Shown piece by piece: positions 1 to 7,946 of a DNA stretch of 64,000 nucleotides (position 1 is its first letter; each line of letters starts with the position of its first letter). Source of the DNA: Halomonas cerina (lineage in GTDB: Bacteria > Pseudomonadota > Gammaproteobacteria > Pseudomonadales > Halomonadaceae); contig NZ_JACHXP010000002.1 of the NCBI RefSeq assembly GCF_014192215.1, forward strand, positions 1-64,000. The letters are read 5' to 3'. A model generated the notes under the pieces. The model made no database searches. It had not been told where the DNA came from and saw only the letters and a list, made by a program, of their open reading frames with translations. A program made the position numbers and the translations under genes.

Positions 1-58
1 TCTTCGCTTGGGCAGTGACTTCCGTTGATAGTCAGTGCGTTGCAGAAACGGCGACTGA

Positions 59-1468
59 TCAACTGCGCATAATCCCGAGCTGGGCATAATTGCGGCCCAC
101 CACGAAAGAGCGAATGGTGTTCTCGGCCGGGTTGTTGTCCAGCGGAATCAGCCCGTCATCGAGGAAGCGTGTCAGGCGTGCCCATTGGCCATCCAGGTAG
201 TGCAGCGCCTTGCCCAGTGCGCTTTTCGGCAGCACCTGCGTCAGCGACTTGTCGAGCCAGGTGCGTAGCTGCGTGATCAGCAGACGGCTCTTCTGCTCGC
301 GCAGCGTCTGGCGCGCCTCGGGCTCCAGGGCCTTGGCCTGTCGCTCAACGGCATAGAGCTTGCGGATCTGGTTGAGGGCCCAGTCGGCCTTGCCGGTCTT
401 GCCCTTGGGCTGCACCTTCTGGGCCTCGACGAACTTGCGGCGTGCATGCGCCCAGCAGCCCGCATGGGTGATGCCGTTCTGTCGTACGACCTCGGCATAG
501 CCCTCGTAGCCATCGGTGACCAGGCGGCCGGCATAGTCGCTCAGCAGGCGCACGGGCACTCGACCGGCGCGGCTGGCGTCATAGTCGAACAGCACCACCT
601 GTTGGCCCGGTGGTCCCCCGCGTTGCAGCCACATGTAGGACGTGGAACTCGCCGGCCGGTCGGCCTCGGCGTTGACCTGCAGCGTGGTCTCGTCCATGTG
701 AATCAGCGGGGCCTGCAGCAGGTGCTGTCGCAGGGCCTCGACCAGCGGGCTCAGCCGCTCACCGACCTGCACCATCCAGCGGGCCAGGGTGTTGCGCGGG
801 ATCTCGGCGCCGTGGCGGGCAAAGATCTGGCTCTGCCGGTAGAGCGGCAAGGCATCCTGGTACTTGGCGGTGGCCACGTAGGCGAGCAGTGTGGCGCTGG
901 CATTGCTCCTGGGCAGCAGCTTGGCCGGTGCGGGGGCGACCTGGACGCCTTCTTCGCAGGCCGGGCAGGCATACTTGCGCCGTACATGACGAATCACCTC
1001 GACCCGTGCCGGCACCACATGCAGCTCTTCGCTGACCTCCTCGCCGATGACCTTGAGCGCGGTACCGTCCTCGGCGCAGTGACGGACCTCCTCGGGTAGT
1101 TCATGCACGACCTCGACGCGGGGCAGTTCGGGCGGCAAGGCGACGCGGCCGCCGCGAGTGCGGCGTTTGGCCGGCTGGCGAGACTCGGCAGCGGCTTCTT
1201 CAGCGGTCGATTCATCGGCAGCCGCGGCGTCTTCCTCATCCACGGCCACTTCGGCCTCGTTGATGAGGAGATCCCCCTGTTCGACGCGGTACTTCTCGGT
1301 GGAGGGGCCGAACTGACGTTCGATGGCCAGCCGGAACTGCTCGAACAGCGCCGCCTTGGCGGCTTCCCACTGCGCCTCCTTCTTGGCCATCAGGGCCAAC
1401 AGGTGGTCATCCAGCTGGCGTTGCAGCTGGTCGACCGTCTCGGCGGTGTGGGACGTGGTGGAGGTCAT
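59..1468 (-). CDS. tnpC: IS66 transposase TnpC, C-terminally truncated
   Basis: This is the DDE transposase of the IS66 element (469 residues). Visible features are an N-terminal coiled region, a low-complexity acidic/Arg linker around residues 70-110, a CxxC zinc-finger-like segment (YACPACEEG), then the catalytic domain with HMDETTLQV, VTDGYEGYA and NNPAENTIR supplying the D, D and E residues. Family members normally continue some 40-50 residues past the AENTIR motif; here the frame changes to an unrelated tail (YAQLGIMRS) and stops. The catalytic triad is therefore present but the protein is probably not functional. The start at 1468 gives a normal N terminus, 44 bases after the tnpB stop. 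Confidence 0.88.
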   Translation of the reverse strand: MTSTTSHTAETVDQLQRQLDDHLLALMAKKEAQWEAAKAALFEQFRLAIERQFGPSTEKYRVEQGDLLINEAEVAVDEEDAAAADESTAEEAAAESRQPAKRRTRGGRVALPPELPRVEVVHELPEEVRHCAEDGTALKVIGEEVSEELHVVPARVEVIRHVRRKYACPACEEGVQVAPAPAKLLPRSNASATLLAYVATAKYQDALPLYRQSQIFARHGAEIPRNTLARWMVQVGERLSPLVEALRQHLLQAPLIHMDETTLQVNAEADRPASSTSYMWLQRGGPPGQQVVLFDYDASRAGRVPVRLLSDYAGRLVTDGYEGYAEVVRQNGITHAGCWAHARRKFVEAQKVQPKGKTGKADWALNQIRKLYAVERQAKALEPEARQTLREQKSRLLITQLRTWLDKSLTQVLPKSALGKALHYLDGQWARLTRFLDDGLIPLDNNPAENTIRSFVVGRNYAQLGIMRS

Positions 1469-1512
1469 GTCGACATGTTACCGAACTCCACCTCACAAGG
1501 GGAGGGGGAAGA

Positions 1513-1869
1513 CTACCCAACCGACTGAAAATCCAAGGTCTTGTGCGGCTGCATGGCGCTGAGATCGTAACCATCGAGGAGCCAGTTCAGTTCCTGGCCC
1601 GAGAGCGTGACCGTATCGCCCTCCAGCCGGTCCGGCCACTTGAATCGCTCGCGCTCCAGACGCTTGTACCAGACCACGAAGCCGTTGCGCTCCCAGAACA
1701 GCAGCTTCACCTTGTCGCGCTGGCGGTTGCCGAACACGAAGACGGCCTTCTCGAAGGGGTTGAGTTCCATGGCCTCCTGGACCAGCAGGGCGAGCCCGTC
1801 GATCTGCTTGCGCATGTCGACCGGCTCGCGGCACAGGTAGACCCGCAGTCCGGTGTCTGGCCGGATCAT
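1513..1869 (-). CDS. tnpB: IS66 accessory protein TnpB
   Basis: This 118-residue protein is the IS66 Orf2/TnpB family. The hallmark segments are VDMRKQIDGLALLV, NPFEKAVFVFGNRQRDKVKLL and FVVWYKRLERERFKWP. It is required with TnpA and TnpC for transposition of many IS66 elements, although its biochemical role is not settled. The length is normal (about 115-120) and no damage is visible. Its start overlaps the end of the upstream tnpA-like gene by four bases, suggesting translational coupling. It is likely intact although the element has lost the end of tnpC. Confidence 0.9.
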   Translation of the reverse strand: MIRPDTGLRVYLCREPVDMRKQIDGLALLVQEAMELNPFEKAVFVFGNRQRDKVKLLFWERNGFVVWYKRLERERFKWPDRLEGDTVTLSGQELNWLLDGYDLSAMQPHKTLDFQSVG

Positions 1870-2081
1870 CGGGCCACCTCCACGGCGACGGCGACGAAGC
1901 GCTTCGGTCGATGACGCGGCGGCACCGACACGCCCTGCACCACCAGGCGTTGCTCCCAGGCCAGCAGCGCCGCTAGCTCCAGCCCCTGCTCCTCGGCGTA
2001 TTCACTCAGCGGCAGCTGCCGAGACGAGGCATGGAAAAGATGGCCCAGCCAGTAGGCCTGTGTCGAGGTCAGCTCAGTCAT
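1866..2081 (-). CDS. tnpA: IS66 TnpA-like protein
   Basis: This is a 71-residue protein at the tnpA position of the IS66 element. I start it at the Met of MTELTSTQAYW because AGGAGG lies just upstream on the minus strand; a further nine in-frame codons upstream would include that ribosome site. It is short for IS66 Orf1, which usually carries a helix-turn-helix. The segment LPLSEYAEEQGLELAALLAWEQRL resembles such a helical DNA-binding region. Assignment rests mainly on gene order and on the four-base overlap with tnpB. Confidence 0.7.
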   Translation of the reverse strand: MTELTSTQAYWLGHLFHASSRQLPLSEYAEEQGLELAALLAWEQRLVVQGVSVPPRHRPKRFVAVAVEVAR

Positions 2082-2221
2082 GGTGCCCTCCTGCATGATG
2101 GGAGGCACCAGTCTGGCCGACGCCGATCAGCTCAAGAAGATGGGGTTGCTGGAGCGCTTACCAGAAATCGATCCATCGGCAATGTGAAATTTCCGCTACG
2201 TTTACCTTGATAGCCGGAGAT

Positions 2222-2979
2222 CTTGTGGTGAAGCGTAATCAACACACTGAAGAGCAGGTCATCACCATCCTCAAGGCCCATGAGCGCGGCGCGACAGTCC
2301 CGAACTGGCTCGGCTGAATGCCTTGGCGACCTGCTATCCCCTCTACGGCTACTTGCTACTGCGTGCCCTGTTGTGTTCGGAGGGCCTAGTTTTGAATCGC
2401 AAGCGAACTTACCGGCTGTATCGTGAGGCTGGGCTTCAGGTCCGCTCCCAAAGACGCATACGACTGGTGCGACCAAGAACGCCGATGCCACTACTGCACA
2501 GGCCCAACCAGCGCTGGTCGATGGGTTTCGTTTCGGATCAGCTAGCCTCGGGACGCCGAGTCCACGTGCTGAACATCGTGGATGACTTCAGTCGGGAGTG
2601 CGTCGGCCAATTGGTTGACACGTCCATTTCCGGGCGGCACCTGACCGGGCTCCTGGACGAAATCGCGCAGCAGCGCTCCCTGTCCGCCTCGATTTTCTAC
2701 GATAACGGCCTTAAGCTGAACAGTAAGTCGATATTCTTTTGGGCGCGAGAGCGACAAGTTACGCTGGCCTTCATTCAGCCGGGCAAGCCAACGCAGAATA
2801 TCTTCATCGAAAGTTTCAACGGCAAGTTTCGAGATGGTTGTCTCAATCAGCACTGGTTTATGACTCTTGACGATGCAGGGCATGAAATCGACTACTGCAG
2901 AGCCCACTACAACAATGTCACACCGATCAGCTCGCTAGGCTATATGACACCCGTCGCCTATGCTAAGCGGTGTGCCTAA
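2222..2979 (+). pseudogene. IS3-family transposase remnant (orfA start fused to decayed orfB)
   Basis: Starting at GTG 2222 the frame reads MKRNQHTEEQVITILKAHE, the typical N terminus of an IS3-family OrfA, and stops after about 29 codons. An orfB segment follows from 2323 (218 residues) with the recognisable blocks NQRWSMGFVSDQL, VLNIVDDFSRECV, FYDNG and ESFNGKFRDGCLN. The first catalytic Asp is lost: family members have WSMDFVSD, here WSMGFVSD. OrfB is also about 60 residues short at its N terminus, so there has been an internal deletion between orfA and orfB. This is a dead copy. Confidence 0.85.
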
Positions 2980-3001
2980 AAAAGCGGTTTCTTACATTAA
3001 T

Positions 3002-3030
3002 GGCGGTCCTAGAACAGGGGGAAGGTTACA
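3002..3030 (+). other. Probable right terminus of the IS3 remnant
   Basis: Read on the minus strand this segment contains CCCCCTGTTCTAGGACCGCC, which resembles IS3-family (IS407-like) ends that combine a C-rich block with TTCTAGGAC. It directly abuts the TTG start of the next gene. The boundary is inferred from pattern memory, and the opposite end of the element could not be located. Confidence 0.45.
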
Positions 3031-6000
3031 TTGTTTAAGTCGATTTTCATCTCTTCTTCTGGTGACCTAAAGTCTCTGCGCGAGGGCTTGCATGACGACC
3101 TCCAGCGCTGGCTCGATCATCATGGCTTTGGTCACTTACTGAAGCCCTTTCTCTGGGACAAGGACAAGGAGGACGGTCGACTATTGTCGGATCGCCTGCA
3201 GATCCAGTCCCAGCTGCCGGATCCCGCCGCTCAGGATGTGCCGCTGACGATCTGCCTCTTTGGTGAACGCTGTGGCTCACCACTGGAGGACAATCTTGCT
3301 CCGCATGTGGTGCAACGTTTCGACCGTTGGCGCGCTCAAGGTGAGGATCCGGGGTTGCTGCACCCCTGGCCGCGTGATGCCGAAAAGCAGCGTCGTGCGC
3401 TCGCCTGCGGCCAATATCCGCTGACGGGCACGGTCTTCGAACTGCTCTCCGCCCATGCGCAACCGGAAGAGGCGGACAATCTGATTGTCGCCTGCGTTGT
3501 CGACCGACCCATCATGCCGGAGACCTCAGTCAAGAGCGTCGTATTAAACGGTCGGAATCTTCATGCCCGGCTGGTCGCGGGTAAATCGGAGTCGGAAGCA
3601 AATTGCATCGAAGCCGAGATCTACAATCCTCAGGCCACCGCGCTGTTGAACTTTCTGAAGGACTATTCCCGCAAGGTGCGCTTCGTCAAGACCTATCCCA
3701 GCGAAGACGACATGCGATGCGAGGTGTTCGCAGTTGCGCAGAAGAAGCTGCGCCAGAAACTCGGCATCGCCTCGTTGAGAAACCCGTTCAAGCAGACCCT
3801 TGATCATTGGACGGTGGACGATAGCAAGCCGCTGCCGGGCCGCTCGGGCGCCATTGAAGACATCATGAAGGTCATGGACAATCGCGACGCTCTCATTCTG
3901 CTGAAGGGGCGTAGCGGCTGCGGAAAGTCGTCACTGATGCAGAGCGGCGTGATGCGCAGTCTCCGCGAGATCGACGGCTCCGTCCCTGTTCCCTTCCGGC
4001 CCACCGAACTGATGGCCGGTGCGGGTGAGGGCGATGCGCTCGACCGGCTGGCCCGCCTGATCGCGGAAACTGCAGCAGTGCCGTTCCCCGCCGGGGGACC
4101 GAAGGCGATGCGTCCTGACAATTACGCAAAACGGCTCCGCACCGCATTGGACGACAACCATATCAACCTCGTCGTCGGCCTCGACCAGTTCGAGGAGATC
4201 ATCGACGAGTTGAAACTCGAAAGAGAGCGAAGCACCGGCATGCCGCAAAGCGGCTGGTGGCTGGTCATCCGCTTTCTGAAGGCACTCTGCGGCTCGCCGC
4301 GGGTCCGCCTCATCGCCACGCTGGAAAGCGCACGGGAGACAAGTTTCTGGGATCTGCGCATCGGTGAAGAAATCGGCCTTCTAGCGACGACGATCAACGT
4401 TGACGCCACCGAGGATACGGTCGCCGAAATCGCGCGGAGCGGTTTCGCTCGTGGTGGCCTGCCGCTCGCCCCCCCGGTCATCGCGGCGATCAAGCGCCAG
4501 TGGACGGTATTCGAGCAGGGGACGCCGAACGAAAACGCTTCGCCCCTGCCGCTTGCCTGTCTTTTCTTCCATCGGCTCTACGAACGCTTCGCCGACCGCG
4601 CCGGGGCGACCGCGGATGAGCGGCTGGAGGATGAGCGGCTGGAGAGCGCGTTCCAGCAAGCCGACTCCCGGAAAGACGATCGGGTGCTGACTCTAGAGGA
4701 AATTGGTGGTGAGGGCTCGATCGCCTTTGCGGACATCATTCAGAAGCTCGCCGACGAGGCTTGGCGCGCCGGCGACGGCAACCCGGCCTTTGCCGACCCG
4801 ATCGAGACAGACGCCGATTTTAATGGGCTCAACAATTTTCTCAAGCCACTGGTGACGGTCGATCATGACACCCAGATACAGTTGCGCGCCGCGGTCGAAA
4901 TCGATGCCGACTTAAACACGCGCAAGCAACGCCGGGCATTCCGTGAAAGCCGGCTTCTAGTACCGGTTCCGGGGGAGGGGCCGCGGCGACTGCGGCCGGT
5001 ACATCAGGCGCTTATCGACCGCTGGTACCCCGCCCGCCGTTGGCTCGCTTATCGCAAGCACCAACTGCGGAAAGTTCAGAGCTTTCGCGACCACGTCGCC
5101 TACTACCACCGGCGCGGCGAGCCCGTGCCGATGGAAGAGGATGGTTCGACTCTGCGTGATGCGGCAATGACCTTATCCGAACATGCTTTGGACTGGCGAC
5201 TGTGTCGGGGTAGGACGTTGGGGTCCGAAGATGCCGCTCTGCTGGACCAGGCTCTGGCCGTCTTCGATACAGTGGAGGATCCGTTCACGGTCCTCGAGGG
5301 CTCGCCGTTCGGCAAAACCTACGGCCATCTCGCCGCTGAATATCACCGCGTCGATCTGCTCTGCCGGTTCATTGCAGTCCAACCCGCCTGCTTGCAGATC
5401 GAGGACCAGCGAGGCTTTAACCTTCTTCACAGTGCCGCTTTTTCCAACGGGCCAGCGGTGCCTTTTCTCATCGCCCACGGCGTGCCACTGAAGACGGAAA
5501 AAAACCAATGGAACGCGATCAGCATTCCGATCTTCGAGAAACAGAACGCCAACTTCAATGTGATGATCGGCCATCTCGGTATCGACGATTTGATCGAGAT
5601 CTCTACGGAGCTAAGGTTGATCCATCTTGCCGCCACGAGTGGCAACATGTACGTGATCGAGCATCTGATCGAACACGGCGCCACCCTCGATGTGCAAAAC
5701 AAGTACAAGCGAACGGCACTGCATCACGCAGCCATCGCTGACCAGGTCGATGCCTTCCGTTATTTGCTACCGCACATCGACATTCAGAAGCAGGATAACT
5801 GGAAAGGCACAGCGGTCTCCTCGGCGGCTCTATTCGGAGGCGCCAAAGTCTTGTCGGCCTACCTGAGCGAAGAAGGCGATGCTGACCGCTTGTCGTCCAT
5901 GCTGTATCACCGGAACGATACGGGCTACACACCGCTCATGATCTCCGTCCGTCATCGGCAGCCGGAGGCGCTGTTGGTTCTCCTGCAGCGCGATCTCGGC

Positions 6001-7605
6001 GATTTAGGCGATCCCGCCGCGGCAGCGCATCGGGGCAAAAATGGCGATACGCTGTTCCACTGCCTCTTCCGTGGTCTTCCTAACGAAAAGCTGACTGAAA
6101 CGGATCGTTTTCGCGCCCGAACGGTGGTCGAGATACTCCTGCAGGATAGCCGCCTCCACCCGAACCTTCAGAACGACAACGGCGAGACGCCGTTCGACCT
6201 CGGCGGGGCGTTCCCCGAAGCCCGGCGCGTGCTGCGGCAGGACGAGCGTGTGCCGAGGGACTATGCCACGATGACGCCCGCCATGCGGATCGAGGATCTG
6301 TCGAGCCGCCGGCCGGCCACTGTGCTGCGCCTGCTCAGGGAGGCGCAGCAGGCGTTGACGGACGTGCATGAACCCGCGCCAGGGGACCGCGCCGATGTCT
6401 CTGCAAAGTCGAAGCGCAAACCACGCGCTGCTGCAGGAGTATCCCGGGCGGAGACCGGCCTTGATATCCTTGTCCGGCTGAAGAACCACGTCGTGCTGGC
6501 CACCCTTGCCGACGATCCGGTCCATTGGCCGACACTGCGGGCAGAATTTCAGAAGCTGCTCACCGTGGCGGCGGTCCCCTCCGCAGGCCCGCTACGTGAA
6601 GCGCTCCTACGGAGGTTTGCAGAGGGCGAGCTTGAGCCGAACGAAGCTGGCCAGTTGCTGGGCGCCAGCGTGGATGCGGCGGATGCACAAATCGCCCGCG
6701 TCCTTGTTGACCAGGACGCTCCCCTAACGCTGCGTCGGGATGGCCAGGGGTACACGGTTCTTCATCGCGCCGCGATCACCGGCGACGTAGAACTATTCCG
6801 GTCCGTCCTCGCCATTGGTCCATTCGCCCTTCCGCTCGATCGCTGGGGACGCCGACCCTCCGATATGGCCCCCGAGACGCTGGCCGAAACCGTTCGCGCG
6901 CTGGAAGCAGACATGGGCGAACCGGCCCATGACAAGGCGTCGTCTGCAGTTTCGTCGACGATCACGGGAAAACCACCTTTCCTCAGCCTCGAAAGAGACT
7001 CAGAGGCGCGCTGGGCCGATGACAAGGAAATGACGGTCCTGAAACGAGGGTGGAACGAGGAATGGGGCGACATCGGCACCCTTGATATTCGTGTCTTCGA
7101 CCTGCCCTTTCATCCCGACGTACCACTGATCGAGTTGCGGCCGCATTCGAATTCGGCTGGGACCGGCCGGCTCTGTTTCCTTCTTCAGGGTGATACACTC
7201 CATCGGCTGAATGGGACCTCTCCACCTATCCACGAGGTGAATGGTAAGGAGAAGCCATTTATCCACGAAGCGACGGTCCTTCACTACCTCACTTTCTTCT
7301 GTTTCTTTGTCCGGGGCGAAGACGGGCCGTTCCTAATTGTGGACAGGCCGGAAAATAGCTTCCTGGCGGATCTGGGCGAGCGAAGCAGCGTTATCGGGAA
7401 TATTTTTCGGCCGCCGCGGGTATGGGGAAAGGACAATAGGGGCAACTGGCGCGTCTCCAGCCTTGTCTACTACGCCGATGCTGTATTCCTCGCCAATTTC
7501 CGCGTGCAGCCCGTAGGCAAGGTCGAAATGATCGACGACACGCCTATCCTCACCGATTTGCCCGACGGCATCGACGCGCCTCTGGAGATTCGGCCACTGC
7601 ATTGA
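3031..7605 (+). CDS. DUF4062-like / STAND NTPase / ankyrin-repeat protein, candidate defence sensor
   Basis: This 1524-residue protein has a recognisable multi-domain layout. Residues 1-165 begin FKSIFISSSGDLKSLREGL, like DUF4062 domains that precede STAND NTPases. A P-loop is at 293-300 (GRSGCGKS) and a Walker B-like NLVVGLDQFEE at 379-389, typical of the novel-STAND group. A helical region follows, then ankyrin-like repeats from about 795 to 1070 (for example TALHHAAIADQVDAFRYLL) and again near 1238 (YTVLHRAAITGDVELFRSVL). The last 200 residues are an unrecognised domain. The start is TTG at 3031 with AGGGGGAAGG six bases upstream. STAND proteins usually sense a trigger through C-terminal repeats and oligomerise to activate an effector; the partner here is probably the SLOG/membrane gene downstream. 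Function is inference. Confidence 0.85.
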   Translation: MFKSIFISSSGDLKSLREGLHDDLQRWLDHHGFGHLLKPFLWDKDKEDGRLLSDRLQIQSQLPDPAAQDVPLTICLFGERCGSPLEDNLAPHVVQRFDRWRAQGEDPGLLHPWPRDAEKQRRALACGQYPLTGTVFELLSAHAQPEEADNLIVACVVDRPIMPETSVKSVVLNGRNLHARLVAGKSESEANCIEAEIYNPQATALLNFLKDYSRKVRFVKTYPSEDDMRCEVFAVAQKKLRQKLGIASLRNPFKQTLDHWTVDDSKPLPGRSGAIEDIMKVMDNRDALILLKGRSGCGKSSLMQSGVMRSLREIDGSVPVPFRPTELMAGAGEGDALDRLARLIAETAAVPFPAGGPKAMRPDNYAKRLRTALDDNHINLVVGLDQFEEIIDELKLERERSTGMPQSGWWLVIRFLKALCGSPRVRLIATLESARETSFWDLRIGEEIGLLATTINVDATEDTVAEIARSGFARGGLPLAPPVIAAIKRQWTVFEQGTPNENASPLPLACLFFHRLYERFADRAGATADERLEDERLESAFQQADSRKDDRVLTLEEIGGEGSIAFADIIQKLADEAWRAGDGNPAFADPIETDADFNGLNNFLKPLVTVDHDTQIQLRAAVEIDADLNTRKQRRAFRESRLLVPVPGEGPRRLRPVHQALIDRWYPARRWLAYRKHQLRKVQSFRDHVAYYHRRGEPVPMEEDGSTLRDAAMTLSEHALDWRLCRGRTLGSEDAALLDQALAVFDTVEDPFTVLEGSPFGKTYGHLAAEYHRVDLLCRFIAVQPACLQIEDQRGFNLLHSAAFSNGPAVPFLIAHGVPLKTEKNQWNAISIPIFEKQNANFNVMIGHLGIDDLIEISTELRLIHLAATSGNMYVIEHLIEHGATLDVQNKYKRTALHHAAIADQVDAFRYLLPHIDIQKQDNWKGTAVSSAALFGGAKVLSAYLSEEGDADRLSSMLYHRNDTGYTPLMISVRHRQPEALLVLLQRDLGDLGDPAAAAHRGKNGDTLFHCLFRGLPNEKLTETDRFRARTVVEILLQDSRLHPNLQNDNGETPFDLGGAFPEARRVLRQDERVPRDYATMTPAMRIEDLSSRRPATVLRLLREAQQALTDVHEPAPGDRADVSAKSKRKPRAAAGVSRAETGLDILVRLKNHVVLATLADDPVHWPTLRAEFQKLLTVAAVPSAGPLREALLRRFAEGELEPNEAGQLLGASVDAADAQIARVLVDQDAPLTLRRDGQGYTVLHRAAITGDVELFRSVLAIGPFALPLDRWGRRPSDMAPETLAETVRALEADMGEPAHDKASSAVSSTITGKPPFLSLERDSEARWADDKEMTVLKRGWNEEWGDIGTLDIRVFDLPFHPDVPLIELRPHSNSAGTGRLCFLLQGDTLHRLNGTSPPIHEVNGKEKPFIHEATVLHYLTFFCFFVRGEDGPFLIVDRPENSFLADLGERSSVIGNIFRPPRVWGKDNRGNWRVSSLVYYADAVFLANFRVQPVGKVEMIDDTPILTDLPDGIDAPLEIRPLH

Positions 7606-7709
7606 CGCTTCAGGGCGAGCAATTCAGTTCGCGTTTCCCGACCTCGATCATTTCGCAAACATCGTCATTGAGGTTTCATGATCCGTGTTTCCGGAGGTAG
7701 TCTGAAATT

Positions 7710-7946
7710 ATGCACAAGACGAGCAGACGATTACTTGCTGGGTGCTTTGTAAGACGGCAAGCTTTCCCTCTGTCGAAAGCGGAGGCGGGGCGGGCTGCGC
7801 TGTGCGATGCACCGGAAGCGCGGTACAGCTTTTTCTGGGATGGCCGGCTGGCCAATCATGACTGTGGCGGCGAACGGCGTGACGAACTCGCTACGCTGCG
7901 GGCCGAATTTCGTCGCGATCCACCGGCTGGAGGTGGGGCATCATGA
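7710..7946 (+). CDS. Small hypothetical protein between the STAND and SLOG genes
   Basis: This 78-residue basic ORF matches no family I recognise. In favour of it being real, GGAGGT lies 11 bases before its ATG, and its TGA overlaps the ATG of the SLOG gene (ATGA at 7943-7946), a usual sign of translational coupling in operons. Against it, the composition is rich in Arg and Ala, with no clear domain or membrane segment, and it could be an out-of-frame relic of a longer gene. If translated, it would be the middle member of the candidate defence operon. Confidence 0.35.
   Translation: MHKTSRRLLAGCFVRRQAFPLSKAEAGRAALCDAPEARYSFFWDGRLANHDCGGERRDELATLRAEFRRDPPAGGGAS

Larger units (their letters stand above)
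59..2161 (-). mobile_element. IS66-family insertion sequence, truncated at its tnpC end
   Basis: Three genes in the order tnpA-like, tnpB, tnpC on the minus strand are the standard IS66 layout. The right end is probably near 2161, because the minus strand there begins GTAAGCGCTCC and IS66 termini usually start GTAAGCG. The left end is not complete: the tnpC frame loses its family-typical tail near position 95, so another sequence has replaced that end. Bases 1-58 outside the gene are unassigned. The element is probably immobile. Confidence 0.85.
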
